Below, in pieces: positions 11,480 to 23,768 of a stretch of DNA of 64,000 bases (its first letter is position 1; each line of letters begins with the position of its first letter). Below the pieces are notes generated by a model. It saw only the letters and a program-made list of their open reading frames with translations. It ran no database searches and was not told the DNA's origin. The DNA is from Bagarius yarrelli (lineage: Eukaryota; Chordata; Actinopteri; Siluriformes; Sisoridae): assembly GCA_005784505.1 (NCBI GenBank), contig VCAZ01000025.1, forward strand, positions 5,706,501-5,770,500, given 5' to 3'. A program made the translations under genes and the position numbers.

Positions 11480-13240
11480 TATATACATACAAGTGTTTGT
11501 ATGATACAGTAAATACAGAGTAAATATGGATAGAATAGAAAGAAGTGTAAGGATAGATAGTTATGGATGTGTGATAATACAGTAAATACAGAGTAGTAAA
11601 TATGGATAGAATAGAGAGAAGTGTAAGGATAGATAGTTATGGATGTATATTACAGTAAATACAGAGTAAATATGGATGGAATAGAGAGAAAGTGTAAGGA
11701 TAGATAGTTATGGATAAATGTATATGATACAGTAAATACAGAGTAAATATGGATGGAATAGAGAGAAGTGTAAGGATAGATAGTTTATGGATGTATAATA
11801 CAGTAAATACAGAGTAAATATGGATAGAATAGAGAGAAGTGTAAGGATAGATAGTTATGGATGTATATAGTATATACGTGTAACAGTAAATACAGAGTAA
11901 ATACAGATATGGATAGAATAGAGAGAAGTGTAAGGATAGATAGTTATGGACGTGTGATACAGTAAATACAGAGTAAATATGGATAGAATAGAGAGAAGTG
12001 TAAGGATAGATAGTTATGGATGTGTAATACAGTAAAATACAGTAAATACAGAGTAAATATGGATAGGATTGTAAGGATAGATAGTATAGGAAAATGAAAT
12101 AAGAGAATAGGAGAATACAGAGAAGTGTAAGGATAGATAGTTATGGATGTATATTACAGTAAATACAGAGTAAATATGGATAGAATAGAGAGAAGTGTAA
12201 GGATAGATAGTTATGGATGTATAATACAGTAAATAACAGAGTAAATATGGATGGATAGGAATAGAGAGAAGTGTAAGGATAGATAGTTATGGATGTATGA
12301 TACAGTAAATACAGAGTAAATATGGATGGAATAGAGAGAAGTGTAAGGATAGGATAGATAGTTATGGATGTAGTGAATACAGTAAATACAGAGTAAATAA
12401 ATATGGATAGAATAGAGAGAAGTGTAAGGATAGATAGTTATGGATGTATCCATTACCGTATAGATACAGTAAATACAGAGTAGTAAATATGGATAGATAG
12501 AATACAGAAGAAGTGTAAGGATAGATAGTTATGGATGTATAATACAGTAAATACAGAGTAAATATGGATAGGAATAGAGAGAAGTGTAAGGATAGATAGT
12601 TATGGATGTATAATACAGTAAATACAGAGTAAATATGGATGGAATAGAGAGAAGTGTAAGGATAGATAGTTATGGATGTATAATACAGTAAATACAGAGT
12701 AAATATGGATAGAATAGAGAGAAGAAGTGTAAGGATAGATAGTTATGGATGTATAATACAGTAAATACAGAGTAAAATATGGATAGAATAGAATAGAGAG
12801 AAGTGTAAGGATAGATAGTTATGGATGTATTAATACAGTAAATACAGAGTAAATATGGATAGGAATAGAGAGAAGTGTAAGGATAGATAGATAGTTATGG
12901 ATGTATGATACAGTAAATACAGAGTAAATATGGATAGAATAGAGAGAAGTGTAAGGATAGATAGTTATGGATGTATAATACAGTAAATACAGAGTAAATA
13001 TGGATAGAATAGAGAGAAGTGTAAGGATAGATAGTTATGGATGTGTGATACAGTAAATACAGAGTAAATATGGATAGAATAGAGAGAAGTGTAAGGATAG
13101 ATAGTTATAGATGTATAATAATACAGTAAATACAGAGTAAATATGGATGGGGAATAGAGAGAAGTGTAAGGATAGATAGTTATGGATGTATGATACTGTA
13201 AATACAGAGTAAATATGGATTGAATAGAGAGAAGTGTATT
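11480..13240. repeat. 70-bp minisatellite, about 25 copies
   Basis: Unit contains acagtaaatacagagtaaat, then atggatagaatagagagaag, tgtaaggatagatagttatg and gatgtata. The period is exactly 70 bases in the cleanest part (gtaaggatag at 12951, 13021 and 13091). Units with small insertions occur at 12040-12120 and 12440-12510. Frames through it are repetitive and not coding. Confidence 0.95.
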
Positions 13241-13350
13241 ATATATATATATAGATATATATCTATATATATATAGATATATATATAATATAGATATATA
13301 TATATATATCTATATATATATAGATATATATAGATCTAACGATATATAAG
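13236..13350. repeat. Palindromic TA/GATATA-rich tract
   Basis: Alternating tatata and agatatatat words form several overlapping perfect palindromes, at the boundary between the 70-bp array and the SINE-3 remnant. Confidence 0.85.
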
Positions 13351-13359
13351 CAAAACCAT

Positions 13360-13462
13360 GGCTGACACTGTGTTCTGACCCTAACTTCCTAAAATGGGGG
13401 TATTTGACGAAAAGAATACCTTTGTGCAGAAATGTATATATATAAAATAAAGACTTATTTAG
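13360..13462 (+). mobile_element. SINE-3 3' fragment
   Basis: Matches the 3' half of the full copy at 57896: gttctgaccctaacttccta, atggggg, then aaaagaata and a final aaataaagac. The head is absent. Confidence 0.6.
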
Positions 13463-13464
13463 AA

Positions 13465-14255
13465 TGCAAATAAAAGAACTAAACAGCAAAATCCATTAAA
13501 AAGATCGAGTCTTTTAAGTGTTGCAATCATCCGTATATGTATTTAGGTTTAAAGCCAAAGTTGTTGTAGCCAAAAGCTGGTTATTTTTTTCTCTATAATT
13601 TTGTTACTGGCCCATTACTGCCCATAAGCCAGATCTAGCCAGTTATATGTCTACCACTAACCAGGTAGTAGAGCATGACCCTTTTTGAGAGATGATTTTG
13701 GTGCTGCTGCGATTGATGGATAAGAGAGAGTATGCTTTCCTTTCCCATGCCTCACTTTTGTTTTTATTATATAAGGGCTTTTACACTATGCCCTTGGAGG
13801 AAGAGATGATGTGCTGGCTGTTATGGTCAATAGAGTGGGTGAATTCTTTACAGATCAGTAACTCCTGCTACAGCACTCAAATCTTATACTAAATATTTTG
13901 GGCCTATTGATTGTTTTTTCTATACCTGCCTAGGAAATTTGACTTATAGTCAAATTGGATCGATTTACAATAATATTAACGATATATTAACCTAATATAA
14001 ACCTCTGTTACCCTGCCTGGGCATCTGATTAGGCTGAAGAAATAATTGCCATTATTAAATCTCATTTATTTGTTATCTTTCCAGTAACAGGATTTTTAAT
14101 TTTAGAAACATGTTACATCGAGAAGGCAGTGAGGTAATCAAGCAATTAATACTGCCTTGATGCCCTTTTAAATTAAACTTTAAAAGGCAAATATGGTGCC
14201 CTTGAGCCTGTCGTAACCTTTGGCACTCTTTTTAAGTTCTACAGTCATGTTTCAC
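13465..14255. other. No gene seen
   Basis: AT-rich unassigned DNA; only short, unremarkable open reading frames. Confidence 0.45.
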
Positions 14256-14257
14256 TA

Positions 14258-14454
14258 GAGTCCCTACACCAAACTCGATCCTGGAGGGTCAGTGTTTTGC
14301 AAAATGGAGCTCCAACTTGCCACAACATACTGTGTAAGTTTTAGCTATACCTAGCAAAACCATGATTCAGCTAGTTTAGGTGTATTGGATTAGGGTTAAA
14401 ACCGAACCCTGCAAGACACCGGCCCTGCAGGACCAAGTCTGCAGGTCCCTGTCC
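14258..14454. mobile_element. hAT-like foldback MITE, diverged
   Basis: Inverted arms: left tccctacaccaaactcgatc then ctggagggtcagtg; right ends ccggccctgcagg, accaagtctgcagg, tccct. Pattern matches a very common teleost nonautonomous hAT-type element; a second copy lies at 19617-19885. No clear target duplication was found. Confidence 0.6.
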
Positions 14455-14469
14455 TACATGTACTCTGAT

Positions 14470-14752
14470 CTGGCGGTGGGCAACCCATGCTCCTTAAGTT
14501 CCTGCATGTCCAGTTATCCCTGCCCTACTCACTGCTAATTACCTGGATCAGATGTGTTTAGTCAATTAAAACTAGATTGGGAGATACCAATTGACTTGGT
14601 ATTCCCCCACTCCACCCTTCCGAGATGGTATATTCCATCTTCTGTTTGACTGAACACACCTGATCCTGGTAATCAGGAGTAGTTAAAGCAGGGATAGTTA
14701 AAAAAACAAGAAGAACAAACAAAACTCATTGAACATAGGTTGCCCACCACTG
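14470..14752. mobile_element. Foldback DNA transposon (hAT-like MITE)
   Basis: Ends are inverted: ggtgggcaaccc at the left and ggttgcccaccactg at the right. Inside, tccctgccctactc-type and cctggatcag words on the left are mirrored by cctgatcctgg and agcagggata on the right, leaving a unique centre (actagattgggag to ccgagatgg). The centre recurs inside the 41 kb foldback. I could not find a matching 8-base target duplication. Confidence 0.65.
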
Positions 14753-14801
14753 GTGTATTTAAAAAAAAAAACCCTCTTATGGGTATCTCTTTGCCGAGCC
14801 A

Positions 14802-14880
14802 TACAGTGAGAGGGAAAATATTTGAGCCCCTGCTGATTTTGCCCACTGACAAAAAAATGATCAGTCTATAATTGTACTGG
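14802..14880 (+). mobile_element. Tc1-like terminal inverted repeat fragment
   Basis: Begins tacagtgagagggaaaata, then cccctgctgattttgccc and gatcagtctataatt, the start of a widespread fish Tc1-like element. The other end and any transposase are missing. Confidence 0.65.
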
Positions 14881-14884
14881 TCCC

Positions 14885-16815
14885 TGTTTGCCTGTTGGCT
14901 CTCTGAAGGTTTTCCCCTTATGCCATTTCACAAAGTTTTTCATTGCCACAGTTGCCACTGAATTGCTTATTACAGATAAAAATATACAGCTGTGACAAAT
15001 CTGTCAAAGCATTCGAATGGCTGGTTAAGCATGTCACTGCCAGATGAGTAAGCTAGAAAAAATAGCATAACCGGATAAGGTTCTCTGGATGATATTAAGG
15101 CATACACCGACCAGACACAAAGACCTTGCAGACATGGCCATATTTCTTTTTCTCTTGAGCTCAGTTTATTCTGCCTGAGGACTGGAAAAGATCAATTGTG
15201 CTGTGGTTCCTCCGGAGATGTTCTACACTCCAGCTAGTCTTCAGTCTGTCTTTACTCTGCATTACGGAAACCCCAGTGCACTCCACTACACTATACCTTC
15301 AGAATCTGGCAGAAAAATCCTTTTACATCTTTCCTACAAGTGGGGGCGAAAAATTTGACAGGTCTACTTTACCAACTATTTGTGGAATAAGAAATAGACG
15401 AATCCAAAACATTTTTAGAGAAGTCATCCATGTGTGGAAAAAAGTCTGAGAAGAAGAAGAAGAAGAAGAAACACCAAGCTGTAAACTGTCCATGTTGTGA
15501 TAATTTGTTAGTTCACTTTTGACATTTTCAGCTAAAAGGACTGTTTCAATTAGATTATTGGAAACGTAACCTTCGTCTTCACCTTGTATGTGATGCCAGA
15601 ATCAATTAGCTAAATGCTGCCTTGATTTTATTTCCAAGCCCTTGCTGTGCTTGAACCTTTTCCTTTTTTCTGTCATGGTGAAGTGATTTGCTATGAAATA
15701 TATGCTCCTAAAAATGTAGCAGACACTTGTATGTTTTTGAGAGGTCTTGAATCAGCATCTACCTACACACTGCTTACTGAAGTACTGCTGGAGTGTGTTA
15801 AAGGTGTGACTATGTTAGATCCATAGTGTGACTATGATAGATCCATAGTTCCAGTTGTTCCTATCTATAACTGCCAGTTGTACTCAACAGGGAAGTTGTG
15901 AGCCTTTTGTGATCTAACAACCCCTCTCTTTGTGTTTTTCCCAGATAGTTTTTTTCCAGAGTTGAAAAGCCATGTTGATTACTCATCCTTTATACTTTCT
16001 ACAGGGCCCTTCTTCCTTTGGTCCTGTTTCTCTGCACCCTTACTTTATACTCTACTTTTCTAACCCGTAGTCCATTTATTGTCAGCTGGCTGCACCCTGG
16101 CTCATGCTGTGGACTTTTGAGTCGTGCTTTGCACTTCCCGAAGTGGATATAAGGGGATTAATTTTAATGGAGCGCCGCAACAGAACCTTTCTCAGTTTGC
16201 TAGAAAGATGACCGCTCAGCTTGATTATTACTTATTGATATTGAGATCAAGTCTACTTTTATTTTTGTCTGAGTATCCTTGCTTTTCAACTCACTGTCTC
16301 TTTGGCAGCAAACATGGCCTGCTGGAGACTTTACAAAATGTCTGCAATCTCTAAGTGTATTATACAAAAGGATATCATCCATACCTCCTAAATGGCTAGT
16401 TACAGTTTTCTCGGCTCCTTTGAATTCGGCATGGTAGGGATTTTAATTTCTATTATTTAGGGTTCATGATAGTCATGTCAGAACTTGTAGACCTGCTCTT
16501 TTGACTCCTTTAACAAAATATTCTATTTGTCACATATTACCGCTGTGAAGCATTTTTTTATTTAACTCAAGTTCTCCAGTGTTTCCCATAAACATGGATG
16601 TCTTATTTATGGCTTTTATATAATAGCCTAATTTACAGTAGCTAGAATTGACCAAAAATGAGATAATTGCCGAAAAATCTGGAGGAAGTTTTTTCCCCAG
16701 GTCTTTTGTATTGTACTTGGTCAGTACTTTTTTTTTTCTTTTTTTTCACATTTTTATCTCCTCTTCATCACTGATGGTCTGACAAATATTTTTACAAACT
16801 TTTACCTTTGCAGGA
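14885..16815. other. No gene seen
   Basis: AT-rich unassigned DNA with a short AAG run (15449-15471) and a tandem 'gatccatagtgtgactat' duplication near 15800-15850. Open reading frames are short with no family resemblance. Confidence 0.45.
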
Positions 16816-16821
16816 ATTTCT

Positions 16822-16962
16822 AGTATTTGGCAGATGCCCTTATCCAGAACCACTTATATTTATCAAATTTTTTATCCAGCTGAGCTGCTGGGGATTAAGG
16901 GCCTTGATTAGGATTGAACTGGTGATCAGCCGTTCAACGCCTTAAGCTACCACTTCCCTGTA
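16822..16962 (-). mobile_element. SINE-1 copy, internally shortened
   Basis: Tail module tttggcagatgcccttatcc followed by cagctgagctg, attaagggccttg and a short B-box region, ending ccttaagctaccacttccc. The conserved GCCCAGCAGTGGCAG segment is deleted. Confidence 0.8.
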
Positions 16963-17349
16963 TTTGTGTGAGAAGGGTAATGCTAGAAGATTTAATCAAA
17001 CTCTAATATTTTATTTGTTGCAAAAGTAGTTTTATAGACGATGTACTAATTAGATGTATTGAATAGGATGACATTTTGAATTCTGGTGAGGTTAAAGAAA
17101 ATGAGATTCCGTGCTACTACAATTCAGTCAAAATAAATACTGTAGATCAGTATACCTTCATTTGACTTCTCCTCCTCTGTAACTTCTCCAACATCCAATA
17201 ATTTATCTCTGTATGTGAAATAGTCCATTATAACATTGTTTAGGGCACTAATATCACCAGAATATGTTATTGAGCCTCTCTGGAAAATTGTGATTTTGAT
17301 AGCTGAACTGTATTTGTAATGTTATAGAGTTGTAGTGGGACATTTTGTT

Positions 17350-17520
17350 CATTTGGCATTTGGCATTTGGCAGACGCCCTTATCCAGAGCGACTTACATT
17401 TATCTCATTTGTTATTTTCAGCTCAGGGGCCCAGCAGTGGTAGTTTGGTGGAGCTGGGAATCAGTTCCACAATCTTCAGGTTTGATAGTCCAACACCTTA
17501 ACCATGAGCCACCATTTCCC
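17350..17520 (-). mobile_element. SINE-1 reference copy (tRNA-like head, L2-type tail)
   Basis: Family description: on its own strand the element starts with a tRNA-like head (A-box region tggctcatggttaagg, B-box equivalent GTGGGTTCAATTCCC in better copies), passes a body reading ctgggcccctgag, and ends in gtaagtcgctctggataagg then gcgtctgcc. The last part folds as a hairpin (17375-17391, 6-bp stem, GGATA loop), the structure I know from the 3' ends of eel UnaL2 and related L2-clade LINEs and their SINEs. The tail ends in catttgg-type short repeats (17350-17370). RNA polymerase III would transcribe it; an L2-clade reverse transcriptase would move it. Confidence 0.88.
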
Positions 17521-17524
17521 ATAA

Positions 17525-18985
17525 GCCACGGTCTTGCAGTCCAGGCTTACGCATCCTAACCCATAAACACACACAAACTAGAGACCACATTACTACAATA
17601 CATCGGGAAAACTTTATATTACAATTAGTACCAGTATTAAAATACCAAACATAAAAATAATACCCAATTACACACTATTGCTACTGTAGTTAAATTAATT
17701 TGTAAAGGAACACAACTGTATCAAAACACACCAAAATCCAATCACACCATATTCCTACCTGTCCAATAGAAATACTGTAACCATGACATCATCTTTCAGA
17801 CCCTTTGACTCCTGTAGTAGACTCCAGTGTGGAAATGCAACACCGATATTAATTCGGGTTTTTGTTCCGTATCCAGTCGTTTTCCTGCAGTACTTGAACT
17901 TACAGAAGACAGGGTTGCCAGATTGATTTAAAACTGTACGTTTCATAAACTTGAAAAAGTCAAATCCTTATTCTGTTTCTGGTTCCATTGTTCACACTTG
18001 GGTTTAATAAATAATTAAACTTTAAAAAATACGTTTCAAAAGTATGTTTCAAATCTGGCAACCCTGGCTGATCACGATTCGTGTCTGTGCGAACAGGGGG
18101 CCCAAAAGTATGCAAATAAATATGCTTACACGTCCGATTCCGATTCCCGATTTATTCCCACATACAAATAAAATGAGGCCTGAAACCTATTCGAAAATAA
18201 CAGAATCCATGTTTTTTTCCTGCTTACACAGTCTTCGACTATATCTGAACTGTGCCACATCAGAGAAAAAAAATCGTAATTGGGTCACTTCATACATTCG
18301 GTGTAAATGAGGCCTTCGACTTTATTCTCAGAGTATTACAGCTTTAATCTCTGTCGTTTCTATGTGACACTTCTATATAGAGAAATCTATAATTCATGGT
18401 CCTTATAGACTAAGGTCAGATTCCCGATTCAACCATATCTCTGACTCTAATTAGCGAATTTTTCCCCCACACCCTGAACGGTTGGTATCATTAGCATGCG
18501 CTGCGCCTGCTTCTTGTATTTATACAGCACGAATACAAATTGGCGGATCAGTGAACACCACTCAAAGACCTTGGCCTTATCGTAACGTTTAAAGCCTCAG
18601 TGAGACTATTGACTGGTCAGGGGCTTGATCGGTGTTCGCTCAATGTATGTTACAGTGCTGCTTTTTAGAGCATCGATTCGCCACTAAATATTATATAATT
18701 GGCTCTTTAGTGTCTGAATAGTGCTGATTGAGTGTTTAAATAAACAGAGATATCTGTGTTCTAAGCGAACAGTTAAAAGATTACAGAGCCTGGGCTTCGG
18801 GAGATGTTTTGCTTTTTGCAGGCTGGGCAAGATTTTTTCCACAAGCCAAGTTGCCAAACTCAAATTTTAGGAAATTAATAAATTTTTCCAATGTGCAACG
18901 AATAAAGGTATAACTTATCTTATCTTAAAAACTTGATTAAAAGTGCTACTTTCAAATATACTTAAGTATAATATAAAAATATATC
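17525..18985. other. No gene seen
   Basis: Unassigned AT-rich DNA. An open frame at 18044-18310 shows no known domain. Confidence 0.45.
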
Positions 18986-18988
18986 TAT

Positions 18989-19245
18989 TCATAAATCCAT
19001 CTTCTATACCCGCTTATTCCCTAATTCGGGGTCATGGGGATCTGCTGGATCTCTAAAAGAGTGAAAGGCAGGAGGGGGACACCCTGGACAGGTCACCAGT
19101 CCATCACAGGGCCACACACACTCACACTCACGCCTATGGGCAATTTAGAATCACCAATCAACCAAACATACATGGTTTTGGACTGTGGGAGGAAACCAGA
19201 GAACCCAGAGTAAACCCACGCAAACACAGGGAGAACTTGCAAACT
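18989..19245 (-). mobile_element. SINE-2 copy lacking its head
   Basis: Reverse of the 28066 copy: ttctatacccgcttattcc at the left, then ccagtccatcacagggccac, caatttagaatcaccaatca and ggactgtgggaggaaacc, ending gcaaactccacac. At 19255 it passes into a SINE-1 head instead of its own tRNA-like head. Confidence 0.85.
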
Positions 19246-19254
19246 CCACACATG

Positions 19255-19365
19255 GGCCCATGGGCCCAGATAGGAGCAGCTTGGTGGTGCTGGGGGGTTT
19301 GAACCAACTGTTATCCAATCAGCAGTTCAACACCTTAACTACTGTTCTACCACTTTTCCCTGTCT
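19255..19365 (-). mobile_element. SINE-1 head fragment fused to SINE-2
   Basis: Contains agcagcttggtggtgctggg, gtttgaacc and cagttcaacaccttaacta, the head and part of the body of SINE-1, beginning just where SINE-2 stops. The tail is absent. Confidence 0.75.
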
Positions 19366-19434
19366 GTCAACTATTATTAAAGAAAATTTAAATACGATTC
19401 AACTAAGGTTCTAGATTTCTTATCAGAATGTCAG

Positions 19435-19545
19435 GTTTTTAAGCCCCTGGATGCCAAGCTGCTCTTGTTAAGCCCTTTAGCCAGGCCCTTAATAATTTCT
19501 GCTCCGGGTACTCTGTATCATGGCTGACCCTAATGCTTCTTTATC
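19435..19545 (+). mobile_element. SINE-3 middle fragment
   Basis: Contains ctgctccgggtactctgtat and catggctgaccct, matching ctgctccaggggtgctgtat and catagctgaccct in the full copy. Head and tail are lost. Confidence 0.6.
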
Positions 19546-19616
19546 ATTAAAACTGTTATAAGCATCTACACCATTTTGCCAAAAATTCAAACTCTGTATG
19601 TGTGACTAATGTTAAC

Positions 19617-19885
19617 TAGTAATGTCAAACTCAGTTCCTGGAGGGCCAGTGTCCTGCAGAGATTATCTTCAACCCTAATTAATTGCCCCTGATCCAGCTA
19701 ATCATGTCTTTTAGGCCTGTTTGAAAAACATATTTCGTAGTTTTTTTTATTTTTCAAGAGCTTTTAACAAAGGAACTGGATTTTAGGTTGACTAGCAAGA
19801 CCTGAAAACCACCAGGACACCGAGAGACACTGGTGCTGCAGAACGCCGGCCCTCCAGGAACTCCAGGAGTTTGACACCCCTGCAT
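19617..19885. mobile_element. hAT-like foldback MITE
   Basis: Left arm tcaaactcagttcctggagg then gccagtgtcctgcag; right arm ctgcagaacgccggccctcc then aggagtttgacacccctg. Arms are inverted around an AT-rich centre. Same family as 14258-14454. Confidence 0.7.
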
Positions 19886-20297
19886 TAGAAGTAAAAACAT
19901 TTAATAAACAAAATATATATTTTTACTGGCTGTTAGCTATGAATTAAATTTAGCATTAGCAAGAACTAAAATACTCTTTTTCCATTTGAAGTTCATGGCT
20001 TCATTTTACAGGAATCTCTGCCTTCTCCGGCAGGCAGAAAAGTGTTATTGTGGAAGGGCCAGGGGCTTTCAGGAGCACTCGTTACTAACGGGTACTCGGG
20101 GGTGCTAAAGCTCAACGCTGCAGTCTGGTAGCTTATGCGTACTCATGTATAGTAACTAACTTAAATCCCTCAAGTATATTAACAATAGCGAGTGCTTCTG
20201 TAGGGAGGGGTTGTCGGTCCCGAGCCAATGACTCACCAACAAGTCACAGATGCAGAGTGGGAAGGTGTTGAAGAGGGCGTATGGCCATCTATCTTTC

Positions 20298-20331
20298 TCT
20301 CGGTCTTTCTCTCTCTCTCTCTCTGTCACTT
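20298..20331. repeat. (TC)n microsatellite
   Basis: TC run about 600 bases upstream of the ATG exon. Confidence 0.85.
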
Positions 20332-20857
20332 TGCTCACGGCGGGTGATAATAAGATGGCGAGTTTCTATCTCCTCTCACCTCCCCCCTGCTGGCGCTGCT
20401 CAGCCCGGCCTCGATCTGCAGTCATTAGGTTCTGTTTGTGTGTATATGTGCTTGTTTAAGGGCATATCATTGTACCTGACCTTTGCTATACTTTATTTCT
20501 TTGACATAATAAAACTACATATCGACAGGTAGCTTCATCTCTGGATGTAGGCTGGTTTTAGATTTATTTTAAATTTAAAAGAACAACTTAAGTGTATTAC
20601 AGCACGAGAACAGAGATCAACCAGTTAGAATGTTTTTCTCTTCTATTCTTGTAACAGCATTGTGTGTACTTTGAACATTTCAGCACTTTCCTGTAGTCCT
20701 CATTATTACAGTTCATAAATACTACAATTGGAAATGGTTCATATTGACAAACTGGTGGTTTTCTGCTGGTTATGCTAGTCAACCTGAAATTCTTAAAGTT
20801 CCTTAGTGAAAAGCTCTAGAAAAATTCATTTTAGTCATGAGAAACCAAATTGAGTTA

Positions 20858-20934
20858 CATCGTCTCCATCTCCTTTTCCAGCTGAATAACTATCTCGAGG
20901 TTGCTCTTCTGTGAGCTGATTGGCCGCTGCCGAG
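20858..20934 (+). promoter_or_regulatory. tenm2: Probable 3' splice site and 5' untranslated part of the ATG exon
   Basis: A pyrimidine-rich tract (ctccatctccttttccag) ends in AG at 20880-20881, so the exon probably begins at 20882 with 53 untranslated bases before the ATG. This would make the ATG exon internal, preceded by at least one noncoding exon, as is usual for teneurin genes. No TATA box or CpG-rich promoter is seen immediately upstream. Alternatively transcription could start within this stretch. Confidence 0.6.
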
Positions 20935-21136
20935 ATGGACATAAAGGAGAAGCGGCAGCGTTCTCTGACACGAAGCAGGTGCAGAAAAGAGCCTCGCTAC
21001 ACCACGTCCTCCATGGACGCAGCCGAGCATCATGTGCACCCCCAGAAATGCTATGGCTCCAGCGAGACTCTTCAATCCTACGAGCAGGATGCACGTCTGC
21101 ACTACGGGCCCGAGACGGTAGAATACGCCGAGCAAG
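20935..21136 (+). CDS. tenm2: Teneurin-2-like, first coding exon (partial gene, start codon to phase-1 donor)
   Basis: Encodes 67 residues plus the first base of the next codon. The product begins [15 protein letters not shown] and continues through a run of basic residues, RYTTSSMD, then [17 protein letters not shown]. Teneurins are large type II membrane proteins acting in neuronal cell adhesion through latrophilin and homophilic contacts; this exon lies in their cytoplasmic N-terminal domain. From memory of the family, the RSLTR-RC-KE-RYT-SS pattern fits teneurin-2 better than teneurins 1, 3 or 4. The ATG sits in a good context (G at -3 and +4), and an in-frame TGA lies 18 bases upstream (20917-20919), which supports this start. 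The exon ends CAAG before GTGAAA, a reasonable donor. It is about eight residues shorter than I recall for mammalian teneurin-2, the loss falling between HYG and the junction. The next exon is 17.6 kb downstream and joins in frame. Family call is strong; the paralogue call and any a/b ohnologue assignment are less sure. Confidence 0.9.
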
Positions 21137-21976
21137 GTGAAACACGCCAGACATACACACCTACATCCCTCTCATTGTTTCTTACTTTATTATTTAGCGC
21201 ACTCCGTCTAGACGTCAGAAAAATAAAAGCTTAACTCCTGCCTCCGCTCTGACGAATAGAAACGAATAGAAACAAATGGCATCTTGATTAGATCTCATCT
21301 CGGCATAATCCATTAATGCTTGTTTATGAATCCAGAAGTAATTGGATTTTCAGGCACGATGAAATTCTTGTTCGCAGCCATTGAGAAAATCTGTTTTGAT
21401 AACTTTATAACTGTAACTAAGCTATCATTACAGTTCTCTATATCACCAGACCCTGACAAGTAAATTCAGACGGCCCGGCGTGGAAGCGCCTCAGGGAGAG
21501 AGAGAGTTTTAATCAGTGGTAGTGGAAGGGAGGAAATGGTAGCTCAGTGGTTCAACCCGTTTGCTCCTGTTTGCGTGTCTCTGTTCAAAAACTGATGGAA
21601 ACTGAACCAGATAACGTCTACAACATGCTTGTGTTGCATCGTGTTTACCCTCAAATGAATCTGCACAAATTGCGTGAAATTCATTTACATAAAAAAACAC
21701 TACAAATCCATATATATGAGGTCGCTAGTTCCCTTTCACGTCATCAGGCGTCATAGACGTCATCAGGTCAATCTCTCGCTACAATACAGGCATTTGATTT
21801 TTAATTTGCTGTACATGCGACTCTACATTGTTCCCCCTGGTATTGTCTCTTTTTACCTTTGAATTTTATCACAATTTTATGAACTAAACGAAGTTGCAAA
21901 GGAAGAAATGCACAGTGTGTAAATATACACTAAAGATATAGTCTAGTGGAATTGTTCTATGGCAGTGCTAGAGAGA

Positions 21977-21995
21977 ATATGTGTGTGTGTGTGTG
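21977..21995. repeat. (TG)n microsatellite
   Basis: Short TG run in intron 1. Confidence 0.85.
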
Positions 21996-22324
21996 ATGTG
22001 TAAGATTCTTTTTGTGGTCAGTGTACGCAGTAGGGCCACTCGGAGTCCCTGCCGGTGGTGTTAAGTGGCCTGAGCAATTCTCGAGGAACATCGGCTCTGT
22101 TATTGCAGGGGGTCTTGGCTTAAGAGGCTTAGAAGGTCCTCACGTGCTGACAGGCTGATGGGCACACCTGTGGATTAGGGTTCAAATACAGGGTAGAGGG
22201 GTAACGCAAGAGCAGCAACTAATCACCAGATTTTCGAGAAATTGGGAAAATATTCACAATAAAGGAATATTTATCTTTAATTATTTCTTTTTCATACAAT
22301 TTTTATATTATTTTTTATCTTTTT

Positions 22325-22347
22325 GGGGGGGGGGGGGTGGGGGGTTC
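22325..22347. repeat. Poly-G tract
   Basis: A run of 13 G, a T, then six more G (22326-22345), preceded by a T-run. It could form a G-quadruplex if the run is real and not a sequencing artefact. Confidence 0.8.
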
Positions 22348-22379
22348 TGGATGGGTGCAAATTGAAAAAATCTTCTATT

Positions 22380-22547
22380 AGGGACTAAGAGCTCGTTGGT
22401 TAGGAGCTGGACTGCTGTGGGTTTAATTTCCAGCACCACCAAGCTGCCACTGCTGGGCCCCTGACCAAATCCCTTAACCCTTAACGGCTCGGTAAGATAA
22501 CTGTAAGTCGCTTTAAATAAGATTGTCTGCCAAATGGCGGGGCTTGT
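22380..22547 (+). mobile_element. SINE-1 copy
   Basis: Head with B-box-like gtgggtttaatttccagc, body ctgccactgctgggcccctg, tail gtaagtcgctttaaataaga. The GGATA loop has decayed to AAATA. Confidence 0.82.
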
Positions 22548-22559
22548 ATTTTGATAGTG

Positions 22560-22800
22560 AGGATTAGTTAGGCAGGAAGTGGTTTTCTTGTTTCTGGGTG
22601 TGTTGTCACTTTAATTATAGCCGGCGAGAGATACAAAGAGCCGGGAGCTCATTAGCTATTACTTTCAAATAAAGTCTAAACAGTCCTGACAGTCGGAAAG
22701 ACGTGTCGGTACCCGAGCATGTGATAATAGCAGTGTGTTTGGACCGCTGCCTTCTATGCAGTGATAGTGAATGCGCCCTGGTTAATAAAGGAATCGTAGA
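22560..22800. promoter_or_regulatory. Candidate conserved noncoding element in intron 1
   Basis: Repeat-free block with cactttaattatagcc, ctcattagctattac and ctttcaaataaag words directly after a SINE-1. Judged by texture only. Confidence 0.2.
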
Positions 22801-22809
22801 TTAGGAGAA

Positions 22810-23685
22810 AAAAAGATGTCGCTCAATGAGAAATTGTGGATATTATAATGCGTATGAACACATAGAACTTTTGCTTTGTGCTTGATGTTTGTTATGTTGT
22901 CAGGAAGGTTTACTTCAAATGCCAAAGAAGAAGTGGGAGAGCTGGAATCCCTACCTAGAACCTCCGTCTAACGTGACACTTAAGGAATAAAACATGACAG
23001 AAGATGCTGTTACAGTACAATAATCAACCGTGGGATGTGACAAGGAGATGCGGTACCGGAGCTGATTATTTTCCTAGAACAGCATTTCCTATTCAACCCC
23101 AGCAATTAACAAACATCATCTTTTTTTATTCCTATCTATATTTTAAGACAAGTTCTTCCTTTATTAGAATCTCATTTTTTATTTAAATCATTAAATCTCA
23201 GTCTACTTGGCAACCTTGTGGTTAGCATGTCGACATATAGGGCTGTTCTGCTACAAGCGTCCAGAGTTTCAATCCCGGCTCAGGAACTTTTCCAGTTCTA
23301 ACACTTTGCATTTTGAGCTGGAAGGTTTTACGCTGTAGTTGGGATGGGGATTTTTTTTTAGTCCAATCTTGCAACCCTGTCCCTTAGTAAGATGTAAACC
23401 GTCCACTATTGTTCTGGCGCTGGAGCAGAATGTCCCCTCCCCACCCCAATCTACTGAAATGCCTTTATTTTTGCGCTAATTATTTCTCAGGCTGCTTCAT
23501 AGATGAAGGTCAGTATAAAGTGCATATTTCTTAAAAGTTTTTGCTAAAAAAGGAATTTGTACCAACTATTCCTGTTTCTGCGTCACCTTCAGAACAAGCG
23601 AGTGTAATTTTTTTTTTCTAGAAATCTTTGCAAGTTTAAGGATAAATGCAGCTAAAATGTACTCATGTTGGTATGTCATCTTTTA
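22810..23685. other. No gene seen; possible tRNA-like SINE head
   Basis: At 23212-23290 the words cttgtggttagcatgtcgac and gtttcaatcccggc resemble A- and B-box sequences of a tRNA-derived head, but no known body follows. The rest is unassigned. Confidence 0.4.
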
Positions 23686-23691
23686 CATATA

Positions 23692-23768
23692 CAGCATTTG
23701 GCAGACGTCCTTATTCAGAGCAACTTACATTTTTATATAACTGAGCAATTGGTGGTTAAGGATTAGTC
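23692..23768 (-). mobile_element. SINE-1 3' fragment
   Basis: Retains the tail module (catttggcagacgtccttat) and actgagcaattggtggttaa; the head is missing. Confidence 0.8.
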